Positions 48,130 through 56,449 of a DNA stretch of 64,000 nt are shown one piece after another; the first letter of the stretch is position 1, and the number at the start of each line of letters is the position of its first letter. A program made the position numbers and the translations under genes. The notes below the pieces were generated by a model. That model saw only the letters and a program-made list of their open reading frames with translations, was not told where the DNA came from and did no database searches. This DNA comes from Tepidisphaera sp. (lineage in GTDB: Bacteria > Planctomycetota > Phycisphaerae > Phycisphaerales > UBA1924). Location of the stretch: NCBI GenBank assembly GCA_016124375.1, contig WGNV01000001.1, forward strand, positions 434,001-498,000. The letters run 5' to 3'.

Positions 48130-50316
48130 ATGAACCACGCCCGCCTGCTTTCGTCTTCGCTTCTTGTGTGTTCGTCGATGCTGGCCACCGTCGCCCTCGC
48201 CGGCGGCCCGCCCGAGACGCCCAAGCACCCCGTCACCGACGAACTGCATGGCGTCAAGATCGTCGACGACTACCGATGGCTCGAAAACTGGGATGACCCC
48301 GCGGTCAAGGCGTGGTCCGACGCCCAGAACCAGTACGCCCGCTCCGTGCTCGACGCCATGCCCAACGTCGAGGAGATCCGCAAGGACGTCTCCAAGATCC
48401 TGTCCGCCTCCAGCGTGTCCTACGGCTCACTCTCGCCCCGCGAGCACGAGGTCTTCGCCCTCAAGCGCCAGCCCCCCAAGCAGCAGCCCTTCATCGTCGC
48501 CATGCCCGACGCCGCCCACCCCGATCAGGAACGCGTCGTCGTCGATCCGACCGTGATCGACCCCACCGGCGGCACCTCCATCGACTGGTACGAGGCCTCG
48601 CCCGACGGCTCGATGGTTGCCGTGTCCCTCTCCAAGGGAGGCAGCGAATCCGGCGACGTGCACATCTTCGACACCAAGACCGGCAAGCAGGTGCACGAGG
48701 TCATCACCCGCGTCAACGGCGGCACCGCCGGCGGGTCGCTCGCCTGGGCGCCCGACAGCAAGAGCTTCTTCTACACCCGCTACCCCCGCCAAGGCGAACG
48801 CCCCGAGGCCGACATGGACTTCTACATGCAGGTCTATCACCACACCCTCGGCGATGATCCCTCCAAAGACCACTACGAACTCGGCAAGGACTTCCCCAAG
48901 ATCGCCGAGATCATGCTCGACTGCGCTCCCAGCGGGGCCGTGCTGGCCAGCATGCAGAAGGGCGACGGGGGTGAGTTCCAGCACTACCTGCGCACGCTCG
49001 ATGGCCAGTGGCAGCAGCTCGACAAGTACGAAGACCGCATCGTGCAGGCCGTGCTCCACGGCGAGGGCAAGAACGTCGGCGTCTACATGGTCAGCCGCGA
49101 TCACGCGCTGCGTGGCAAACTGCTCCGCCTCGACTGCCCGGTGGCCGCCGGCCCCGCCCCGGCCCTCTCCAAGGCCGTCACGCTGATCCCCGAGGGCGAA
49201 GACACGCTGGTCTCCGCCTTCGCCGAGGACACCGGCAACCTCGCCATCACCCAGCACGCGATCATCGCCGAGTACCAGACCGGCGGCCCCAGCGAGTTCC
49301 GCGTCTTCGACCTCGAAGGCAAGTCCAAGGGCACCCCCAAGCAGCTGCCCATCGGCTCGGTCGGGGGCGTCGCGGTGATGAACGCCGCCAAGGACCAGGC
49401 GATCTTCTCCAATGTCAGCTACGTCCAGCCCCAGGCGTGGTACACCTTGGATGCGGCCGATCTGGCCGTCGCCAAGACCAAACTCGCCCAGACCTCGCCC
49501 GTGGATTTTTCGGACATCGAGGTGACGCGAGAGTTCGCCACGAGCAAGGACGGCACCAAGATCCCCGTCAACATCCTCCGCAAGAAGGGCGTGAAGCCCA
49601 ACGGCAAGAACCCCTGCCTGGTCACGGCCTATGGCGGCTACGGCGTCAACATCACCCCCGCCTTCAGGCCCCAGAATCGCGTGCTTCTGGATCAAGGCTT
49701 CGTGTGGGCCGAAGCCAACATTCGCGGCGGTGGTGAATATGGCGAGGCTTGGCACCAGGCCGGCAACCTCACCCGCAAGCAAAACGTATTTGACGACATG
49801 ATCGCCGCCGTCGAGTTCATGCAGCAGAAGGGCTACACCAGCCCGGCCCACACCGCCATCATCGGCGGCAGCAACGGGGGCCTGCTCATGGGCGCCGTGC
49901 TCACCCAGCGGCCTGATCTCTTGAAGGCCGTCGTCAGCAGCGTGGGCATCTACGACATGCTTCGCGTCGAGCTCAGCCCCAACGGCGCGTTCAACGTCAC
50001 CGAGTTCGGCACCGTGAAGGACGAGGCCCAGTTCAAGGCCCTCTACGCCTACAGCCCATACCACCACGTCAAGGAAGGCGTGAAGTATCCGCCCGTGCTC
50101 TTCCTGACCGGCGCCAACGACCCGCGCGTGGACCCGATGCAGAGCCGCAAGATGACCGCCAGGCTGCAGGCCGTGGGCTCGACGGTGCTGCTGCGGACCA
50201 GCGCCAACAGCGGGCACGGCATCGGCACGGCGCTCTCCGAGCGCATCGAGCAGACCGTGGACATCGACGCGTTTCTCTTTCATGAGCTGGGCGTGAACTA
50301 CGCCTACAGCAAGTAG
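48130..50316 (+). CDS. Exported prolyl oligopeptidase (S9A)
   Basis: A 728-residue serine peptidase cleaving after proline. The signal peptide (MNHARLLSSSLLVCSSMLAT ... ALA) is preceded by CAGGAGA. Residues 25-90 match the POP N-terminal segment (PVTDELHGVKIVDDYRWLEN), 100-430 the propeller, and 460-728 the alpha/beta hydrolase. The catalytic Ser is in GGSNGGLLMGA (about 580), the Asp in GANDPRVDP (about 661), and the His in NSGHGIG (about 694). Probably a secreted or periplasmic peptide-degrading enzyme. No dockerin. Two small genes follow closely. Confidence 0.95.
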   Translation: MNHARLLSSSLLVCSSMLATVALAGGPPETPKHPVTDELHGVKIVDDYRWLENWDDPAVKAWSDAQNQYARSVLDAMPNVEEIRKDVSKILSASSVSYGSLSPREHEVFALKRQPPKQQPFIVAMPDAAHPDQERVVVDPTVIDPTGGTSIDWYEASPDGSMVAVSLSKGGSESGDVHIFDTKTGKQVHEVITRVNGGTAGGSLAWAPDSKSFFYTRYPRQGERPEADMDFYMQVYHHTLGDDPSKDHYELGKDFPKIAEIMLDCAPSGAVLASMQKGDGGEFQHYLRTLDGQWQQLDKYEDRIVQAVLHGEGKNVGVYMVSRDHALRGKLLRLDCPVAAGPAPALSKAVTLIPEGEDTLVSAFAEDTGNLAITQHAIIAEYQTGGPSEFRVFDLEGKSKGTPKQLPIGSVGGVAVMNAAKDQAIFSNVSYVQPQAWYTLDAADLAVAKTKLAQTSPVDFSDIEVTREFATSKDGTKIPVNILRKKGVKPNGKNPCLVTAYGGYGVNITPAFRPQNRVLLDQGFVWAEANIRGGGEYGEAWHQAGNLTRKQNVFDDMIAAVEFMQQKGYTSPAHTAIIGGSNGGLLMGAVLTQRPDLLKAVVSSVGIYDMLRVELSPNGAFNVTEFGTVKDEAQFKALYAYSPYHHVKEGVKYPPVLFLTGANDPRVDPMQSRKMTARLQAVGSTVLLRTSANSGHGIGTALSERIEQTVDIDAFLFHELGVNYAYSK

Positions 50317-50358
50317 GCCCTACACCACGACGCCGATCGGCCGACCAAGGAGTGCCTT

Positions 50359-50775
50359 GTGCCGCAAACCCCCAGCAAGCTTCAGAGCGCCTCCCAGCGC
50401 GCCCAGGCGGGCGAAGCCGCCGAGCGAAAAAAACGCCTGATCCTGGGCGTCAGCGCGGGCGTCGTCCTTCTGGCCTGTGGAATTTATCTCACGTTCGCCT
50501 TCAAGCGTGCCCTCTATGGCCGGACCGTCGTCGTCGAGCCGAGCCAGGAGGCGATCGACGCCGCCCGTCCCTTCGCAGAGGACTACACCACCCTCGAAGC
50601 CATGTCCTTGCCCGATCTTGAGCGCGAGCTCCAGAGTCGACAGGCCAGCGCCGCCGCGGCCGTCCGCACCAACCCGCAGAAAATCGGCGAACTCGAAGCC
50701 GCCGTCGACCGCTGCCACGAAATCCTCAGCCGAAAGCGCCTCGAAGCCTCCAAAGCCGACGCCGGCACGAAGTAA
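50359..50775 (+). CDS. Small single-helix membrane protein, unknown function
   Basis: A 138-residue protein starting at GTG with AAGGAG about 8-12 nt upstream. A basic cytosolic segment (AAERKKRL) precedes one membrane helix (ILGVSAGVVLLACGIYLTFAF, about 28-48). The remainder is charged and helical (EEAIDAARPFAEDY..., IGELEAAVDRCHEILSRKRL), suggesting a short coiled coil. No domain was recognised. It follows the prolyl oligopeptidase by 42 bases and precedes another small gene by 23, so one transcript is likely. Confidence 0.68.
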   Translation: MPQTPSKLQSASQRAQAGEAAERKKRLILGVSAGVVLLACGIYLTFAFKRALYGRTVVVEPSQEAIDAARPFAEDYTTLEAMSLPDLERELQSRQASAAAAVRTNPQKIGELEAAVDRCHEILSRKRLEASKADAGTK

Positions 50776-50798
50776 CCCCGGCGCCAGGCCCAGCCGCC

Positions 50799-51056
50799 AT
50801 GCCCGCCAAGCCTTCCACACCCTCCTCGCGCACCAAGCCCCGGGGCGTCTTCTTCGGGGTCGGCGCCATGCTCGGGCACGTGATCAAGGGCGTCAAAACC
50901 CCTGTCCCGCCCAAGCCCCGTGTCGTTCGCGAAGAGATCATCGAGCAGCCCGTCGACCTCCCCCAGGGCCGCGTCGTGCTCCGCCGCACCGTGCGGGATG
51001 AGGTCGTGCCCACGCCGCCGCCGCCCAGCCAGCGCCCCAAGCCCCGCGGCTCGTGA
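50799..51056 (+). CDS. Small basic proline-rich protein, unknown function
   Basis: An 85-residue protein (MPAKPSTPSSRTKPRGVFFG). It has a short hydrophobic patch (GVFFGVGAMLGHVIKGV), a central segment RVVREEIIEQPVDLPQGRVV and a Pro/Arg-rich end (PTPPPPSQRPKPRGS). The charged middle part looks protein-like, supporting a real gene. It lies 23 bases after the preceding single-helix gene. No family was recognised. Confidence 0.55.
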   Translation: MPAKPSTPSSRTKPRGVFFGVGAMLGHVIKGVKTPVPPKPRVVREEIIEQPVDLPQGRVVLRRTVRDEVVPTPPPPSQRPKPRGS

Positions 51057-51327
51057 TGCTCCTCATTCGCGCGAGCCGCGTGATTCTCGCCCGCCGCCAG
51101 CGGGGGGTCGAGCTCCAGAGTTCCACGCATTTTCGTCCCATAAACACACGCTTCCTCGCCCGCGGCGTGCGATCGATCTCCCCGTCGGTCTCACGCTGAT
51201 TTGTTTTTGCAAACGCATCTTTTTCTGCTAGCGTGCATCGAAGTTTGCAGGCCGAGCACCTGCTCACCACAGCACCCCGGGTTGGCGCCTGCTGTTCTCG
51301 CCTCCCCTCTTTGGAGACGAAGCCGCC

Positions 51328-54300
51328 ATGCGCACGCGCCCTCATGTTGCCGCCGCCTTTGCGTTGCTCGCGCTTTCGGGCCTCGCCCACGCCCAGCAGA
51401 AGCGGGTCTACATCTGCCCCGACGACCACACGGATTACTTCTGGACCGCCAGCGACGAGGCGTATCGCGGCGCGTTCATCCGCATGATCGACTACTACCT
51501 CGATCAGGCGGACCTGACCCAGAACAACCCGCCCGACTTCCGCCAGCGCTGGCACTGCGATGGCAGCCAGTGGCTGTGGGAATACGAGCGCAACAAGACC
51601 GCTTCCGACTACCAGCGCCTCATCTCCCGCATCCGCGACGGCACCATCTCAGTCGCCCTCAATCCGCTGGTCATCAACAACGGGGGTTCGCCCGCCGAGG
51701 CGGTCATCCGGGGCATGTATTACCCGGGGCGCATCGAACGCCGCGAGGGCCTTCGCTTCAGCCTGGCGATGTACCAGGAGAACTCGACCTTTCCGCTGGG
51801 CCTGCCCGCGCTGTGGGCCGGCAGCGGGGCGCGGTACTCGTGGAAGGGCGTGTGCGACTGCGACACGCGCGTGCCCGACGCCACCAATCGCCCGCACGAG
51901 GTCTATCGCGCCCAGGGGCCCGACGGCTCGGGCGTCCTCATGAAATGGCAATCGCTGTTTGCGGGCGGGGCCAACCAATCCATCGGGGGCTACGCCGAGG
52001 CGTACGACCCTGCTGCCGTCGTCGATCAGGTGACCACCAACGCACCCTTCAACGGCTTCGCGGCCAAGTGGCCTTTCCAGGTCATCGGCGCCGTCGGTCG
52101 CGGCTGGGACGGCTTCGAGTACGAGAGCAACGAGTTCGTCACGATCGCCCAGCAGAAGTCCAACGCCAGCCGCCGGGTGATCGTCGGCAGCGTCACCGAT
52201 TTCTTTGAAGACTTCGCGGCTCAATACCCGCCGGCGACGCTGCCCGCCGTGTCACTTTCCTTTGGCAACGAGTGGGACGCGTACGCCTGCACGATGGCGG
52301 AGCAGACCGCTCGCATCCGCCGCGCAACGGAACTGCTGCGCCCCGCCGAGGCCCTCAGCGTGCTGGCCAGCACCATCGATCCGGCGTTCATGGACGGGCG
52401 CGAGACGGCCCGCGACCTGGCGTTCCAGGATCTGGGTCTCTTCTTTGAGCACGACATGGGCATGGTCGGGCCGCCCGCGGGACAGGACGGCATCAACCGT
52501 CGCATCGTGTGGCAGCACCAGGTGGCCGACGCCGCCGAGCAGTACGCGACGACCCTGCTGAACGACGCGGCTTCGCTGGTCGCGGCTCACATCCCCGCGG
52601 GCCCGGCACCCCGCGCGTATGTCTTCAACCCTCTCTCGTGGGAACGCAGCGACGCCGCCGATCTCGCCTGGAGTGACCCCGCGCCCGTGCACGTCGTCGA
52701 TCTCGCCACCGGCCAGGAGGCCCCCTCGCAGCGCGTGACGATCAACGGCCAACCCTTCCTGAGGTTCTGGGCCGCCTCGCTGCCAAGCGTGGGCTATCGC
52801 GTGTACGAAATCCAGCCCGGCGCAGGCCAAGCCTTTGCCGACGCGGCCAGCGTCAGCGGCGGGCAAGCCGTCACCACCGCCACCTTCACCATCGACGCCG
52901 ACAATCGCGACGCCCTCTCCAACCACGCCCTCGCCGGGCCCGACGAGACCCGCGTCAGCGGCTACGCCCCGGACGACCGCTCGCTGTACTGGAGCAACGA
53001 CGGCGACACGCAGACTGCCGCCCTCGAGTTCGCGTGCACCCTGCCCCGTGGCGCCACCATTCGCGAGGCACACCTCGAACTGCACGCCGTGCCGGCCGTG
53101 CCCAGCCCAAGCGGCGCCAGCGAAATCCATCTCTACGACGTCGACGACGCCGCGGCCTTCGTAAATGGCCCCTCGGGCGACCTGCTCACCTGGCACCCGA
53201 CCTTCGCCACCACCATCGCGTGGCCTCAGACCGGCTGGAGCGCGGGCACAATCCAGGCCAGCCCCGACATCACAGCCCTCGTGCAGCACTATGTCAATCG
53301 CCCCGGCTACCAGCCCGGCAACCACATCGGCCTGTGCATCACCGAGGGCTCCATCGCGCCCAATACGTACTACGGCTTCGACGATTTCTCCAAGCCGGGC
53401 GGCTCGCCGGCACGCCTCGTCGTCACCTATGACGACCCCAACGGCAATCCCTCGGGCAGTTCGCTCATCATCAACAACCAGCGCGATCGTGTCGAACTCG
53501 ACGCCTCGGGCAAGATCACCAGTTGGGTGAACGCGGCCCTGGGAAATCGCGAGATGGCGGCCACCGTGAACGGCCGCGCGATCAACGACCTCGGCGGCTC
53601 GGGCGGCAGCGTGCAGGTCGAAAACGCCGGGCCGGTCTCCGTGACGCTGCTGGCGACGTCGTCGTCCCCCGTCGCCCACAACACGCGCGTGACGCTCTAT
53701 CGCCAGGGCGACCGTGTCGACATCGCCAACCAGATCACCCAAGGATTCGACAGCAACCTCGAGTGGGCCGAGAGTTTCGCGCTCGCCTCGCCCACGCTCC
53801 GCCACGAGGAACTGGGGGCGATCATCACCGCCGCCCTCGCCAGCCAGGGGGGCGATTACAGCAACACCAACGCCCGCTACGACCTTCTTACCTTGAACCA
53901 CTTCGCCGACCTCACGCAGGCCGGCCCGACGCCCGTCGGCGTCACGCTCTCGAGCTGGGACTGCGATTTCATGACGCGCGGCAACAGCACGCCGTACGTC
54001 CTCGACACCACGACGCCCCAGCTCCGCGTCATCGCCGGGGGCAAGGTGGTGTCGCCCGGCATCGGCATCCCAAATCAACTCGGCGACACGCTGTTCACGC
54101 AGCGCTTCGCGCTGCGGGCGCGCGGGGCGCAGAACGACGCCTCCTCGATGCGCTTCGCCCTCGAACACCAGAATCCGCCCATCACGCGCCTCGTCACCGG
54201 CGCTTCTCCCACGCTTGCAACGTCTCCCACCTCGCTGCTGAGCGTTGACCAGCCGGGCGTGATCGCGTGGGCCTTCAAAGTGGCCGACGACGGCTGGAAC

Positions 54301-54714
54301 AGCCCCGATGGCGGCATTGCCCTGCGCCTGTGGAACGTGGGCGACGCCGCGAGCACGGCCGCCATCACCCTCGCGCCCGCCCTTGCCGGCCCCGCGATCG
54401 TCTCGACGCACATCGAAACGCCCGATCCGACGCTGGGCCCCGCACCCACGCCTCTGCCCCAGGGGTTCGCCGCGGCCTTCGCTCGCCAGCAACTCCGCAC
54501 GTTCCGCGTCACGCCCGCCGCCCCGCCCGCGTGCGACCCGGATGTGAACCAAGACGGCGTCGCCGACCAGGGCGATGTGGATTATCTCATAAACGTCATC
54601 GCCGGCGGCGAAAACCCCAGCGGCATCGACCCCGATTTCAACCAGGACGGCGTCGCCGACCAGGGCGACGTCGACGCGATCATCAACGTCGTGGCGGGCG
54701 GCCAGTGCCCATGA
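51328..54714 (+). CDS. Exported GH38-like alpha-mannosidase with DNRLRE insert and dockerin
   Basis: A 1128-residue secreted protein. The signal peptide (MRTRPHVAAAFALLALSGLA) is cleaved near HAQQ. Residues 25-330 resemble the GH38 catalytic domain: PDDHTDYFW (the metal-binding H-x-D) and the acid/nucleophile area near MYQENSTFPLGLPALWAGSG. Residues about 517-705 look like a DNRLRE beta domain (EFACTLPRGATIREAHLELH ... GSPARLVVTYDDP), inserted before the GH38 C-terminal beta domain (LIINNQRDRVELDASGKITS onward). Two dockerin repeats (NQDGVADQGDVDYLINVI, NQDGVADQGDVDAIINVV) end in GGQCP. It likely removes mannose from glycans. The nucleophile Asp is not evident, so activity is uncertain. Confidence 0.78.
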   Translation: MRTRPHVAAAFALLALSGLAHAQQKRVYICPDDHTDYFWTASDEAYRGAFIRMIDYYLDQADLTQNNPPDFRQRWHCDGSQWLWEYERNKTASDYQRLISRIRDGTISVALNPLVINNGGSPAEAVIRGMYYPGRIERREGLRFSLAMYQENSTFPLGLPALWAGSGARYSWKGVCDCDTRVPDATNRPHEVYRAQGPDGSGVLMKWQSLFAGGANQSIGGYAEAYDPAAVVDQVTTNAPFNGFAAKWPFQVIGAVGRGWDGFEYESNEFVTIAQQKSNASRRVIVGSVTDFFEDFAAQYPPATLPAVSLSFGNEWDAYACTMAEQTARIRRATELLRPAEALSVLASTIDPAFMDGRETARDLAFQDLGLFFEHDMGMVGPPAGQDGINRRIVWQHQVADAAEQYATTLLNDAASLVAAHIPAGPAPRAYVFNPLSWERSDAADLAWSDPAPVHVVDLATGQEAPSQRVTINGQPFLRFWAASLPSVGYRVYEIQPGAGQAFADAASVSGGQAVTTATFTIDADNRDALSNHALAGPDETRVSGYAPDDRSLYWSNDGDTQTAALEFACTLPRGATIREAHLELHAVPAVPSPSGASEIHLYDVDDAAAFVNGPSGDLLTWHPTFATTIAWPQTGWSAGTIQASPDITALVQHYVNRPGYQPGNHIGLCITEGSIAPNTYYGFDDFSKPGGSPARLVVTYDDPNGNPSGSSLIINNQRDRVELDASGKITSWVNAALGNREMAATVNGRAINDLGGSGGSVQVENAGPVSVTLLATSSSPVAHNTRVTLYRQGDRVDIANQITQGFDSNLEWAESFALASPTLRHEELGAIITAALASQGGDYSNTNARYDLLTLNHFADLTQAGPTPVGVTLSSWDCDFMTRGNSTPYVLDTTTPQLRVIAGGKVVSPGIGIPNQLGDTLFTQRFALRARGAQNDASSMRFALEHQNPPITRLVTGASPTLATSPTSLLSVDQPGVIAWAFKVADDGWNSPDGGIALRLWNVGDAASTAAITLAPALAGPAIVSTHIETPDPTLGPAPTPLPQGFAAAFARQQLRTFRVTPAAPPACDPDVNQDGVADQGDVDYLINVIAGGENPSGIDPDFNQDGVADQGDVDAIINVVAGGQCP

Positions 54715-54723
54715 CGTTGCCCG

Positions 54724-56304
54724 CTATGGCGGCGTGACGCCCAGCTTGGCAAGGATCGCCTCCCGAACCGTCTTGGCGTCGGCCTTGCCGCCGGCGAGTT
54801 TCATCACTTCGCCGACAAGCCGCCCAACCGCCTGCACCTTGCCGGCGCGCACGTCGGCCGCCACCTTGTCGTTGGCCGCGAGCACCGTGTCGATCCACCC
54901 CGACATCGCCGCGTCGTCGCGCTCGATGATCAGCCCGCGGGCGAGCGCGATCTCCCTCGCGCCCGGGCCGCCCGCGCCGCCCCCGGCGCACAACTCCCCA
55001 AACACCACATCCACCGCCTGGTTGTTGATTTGACCCTTCTCGCGCAACAGCACCAACTCCGCCAGCGCCGCGGCGCTCAGGCCCAGTTCGTGCATCATCT
55101 TGCCCTGCTCGTTGGCACGCCTCGCCCCGCTCTGCAGCAGCACATTGGCCGTCGCCTTGCCCGCGCGGCTGCGCACGACGCCCCCCAGCACCACGCCATC
55201 CACCGCCCGCTCGAAGTAGTCGCTCGTCGCCCGCTCCTCCACCAACTGCGAGGCTTCCTTCACGCCGAGCTCGTACTCCTTCACGCAGCGCTCGAGCCTG
55301 GCCAGGGACATCTCGGGCAGCCGCCCGCGCACTTCCTCCACCCACGCCTCATCCACATCCAGCGCCGGCAAATCCGGATCCGGGAAATATCGATAGTCCT
55401 GTGCGTCTTCCTTCTCGCGTTGCACCACTGTGAGATTGCGCACGTCGTCCCACCCGCGCGTGGTCTTCTGCCCCGGGCCCATTTCGCGTCCGTCTTCCAC
55501 CCACCTCGCGGGTTGCTGGGCAAGCTCGAACTCGATCGCGCCCTTCACCGACTTGAACGAGTTCAGGTTTTTCACTTCCACGATCGGCGTCGTGATCAGC
55601 CGCCCGTCGCGCAGCGCCAGTTTGCAGTTGATGTTCGGTTCAAACCGCATCTGCCCGCGCTGCATCACGCCCTCGGTCACGCCCGCATAGCGGCAGATCT
55701 CCCGCAGCAGCCTGCAAAACAGCACCACCTGATCGGCGCTGCGAAAATCCGGCTGCGTCACGATCTCCAGCAGCGGCGTGCCCGCGCGGTTGTAGTCTGC
55801 CAGCGTGACATCGATCGCCCCGCCCCCCGGCGCTTCGTGCAGCAGCTTGCCCGCGTCCTCTTCCAGGTGCGCCCGCACGATGCCGATGCGCGTGGTCGGG
55901 CCATCAAAGTCGGGGTAGCCCAGCGCATCAGCCGCGGGCAGGTCAAAGGCCCCGTCGAAGCACAGCGGCATGTCATACTGGCTGATCTGGTAACTCTTGG
56001 GCAGGTCGGGGTAAAAGTAACTCTTTCGGTCCCACTTGGTGCGGCGCGCGATCTGGCAGTTGAGCGCCAGCCCCACGGCCATCGCCATCTCGACCGCCGC
56101 CATGTTGAGCGTGGGCAGCGCCCCGGGCAGGCCCAGCACCGTCGGGTCGATGAACGAGTTGGGCGGCGCGTCATGAGCACCCGCGAACGCCGGGCTCAGC
56201 GCACGGCTGAACATCTTGGTGCGCGTCGCCAGCTCCACGTGCACCTCAAGCCCCACGATGAGCGACACCGACTCGACATCTTCCAATCGCCGCGCGTGAG
56301 CCAT
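54724..56304 (-). CDS. gatB: Asp/Glu-tRNA(Asn/Gln) amidotransferase subunit B
   Basis: Subunit B of GatCAB, which converts Glu-tRNA(Gln) to Gln-tRNA(Gln) (or Asp to Asn) after mischarging. The 526-residue protein has the family motifs LIVGLEVHVELATRTKMFSR, DPTVLGLPGALPTLN, KSYFYPDLPKSYQISQYDMP, the YNRAGTPLLEIVTQPDF block, MRFEPNINC and RYFPDPDLP; the C-terminal YqeY domain is also visible. The start is fixed by GGGAGG before ATG at 56304; an upstream GTG adds 8 residues. gatA and gatC lie elsewhere, unlike in many genomes. Confidence 0.96.
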   Translation of the reverse strand: MAHARRLEDVESVSLIVGLEVHVELATRTKMFSRALSPAFAGAHDAPPNSFIDPTVLGLPGALPTLNMAAVEMAMAVGLALNCQIARRTKWDRKSYFYPDLPKSYQISQYDMPLCFDGAFDLPAADALGYPDFDGPTTRIGIVRAHLEEDAGKLLHEAPGGGAIDVTLADYNRAGTPLLEIVTQPDFRSADQVVLFCRLLREICRYAGVTEGVMQRGQMRFEPNINCKLALRDGRLITTPIVEVKNLNSFKSVKGAIEFELAQQPARWVEDGREMGPGQKTTRGWDDVRNLTVVQREKEDAQDYRYFPDPDLPALDVDEAWVEEVRGRLPEMSLARLERCVKEYELGVKEASQLVEERATSDYFERAVDGVVLGGVVRSRAGKATANVLLQSGARRANEQGKMMHELGLSAAALAELVLLREKGQINNQAVDVVFGELCAGGGAGGPGAREIALARGLIIERDDAAMSGWIDTVLAANDKVAADVRAGKVQAVGRLVGEVMKLAGGKADAKTVREAILAKLGVTPP

Positions 56305-56449
56305 GACAAACCTCCCCGCCGCAATCACCTTCCGGTTTCTCTCTCCGGTCTCCTCTTCCTCTTCCTCCTCGCCGCTCTGCCGTCTTTTCCGCCTTCTTCT
56401 CTGTGCCTCTGCACCTCTCTGGTGAACTTGTCTTGGCGGGTCGCGTCAC

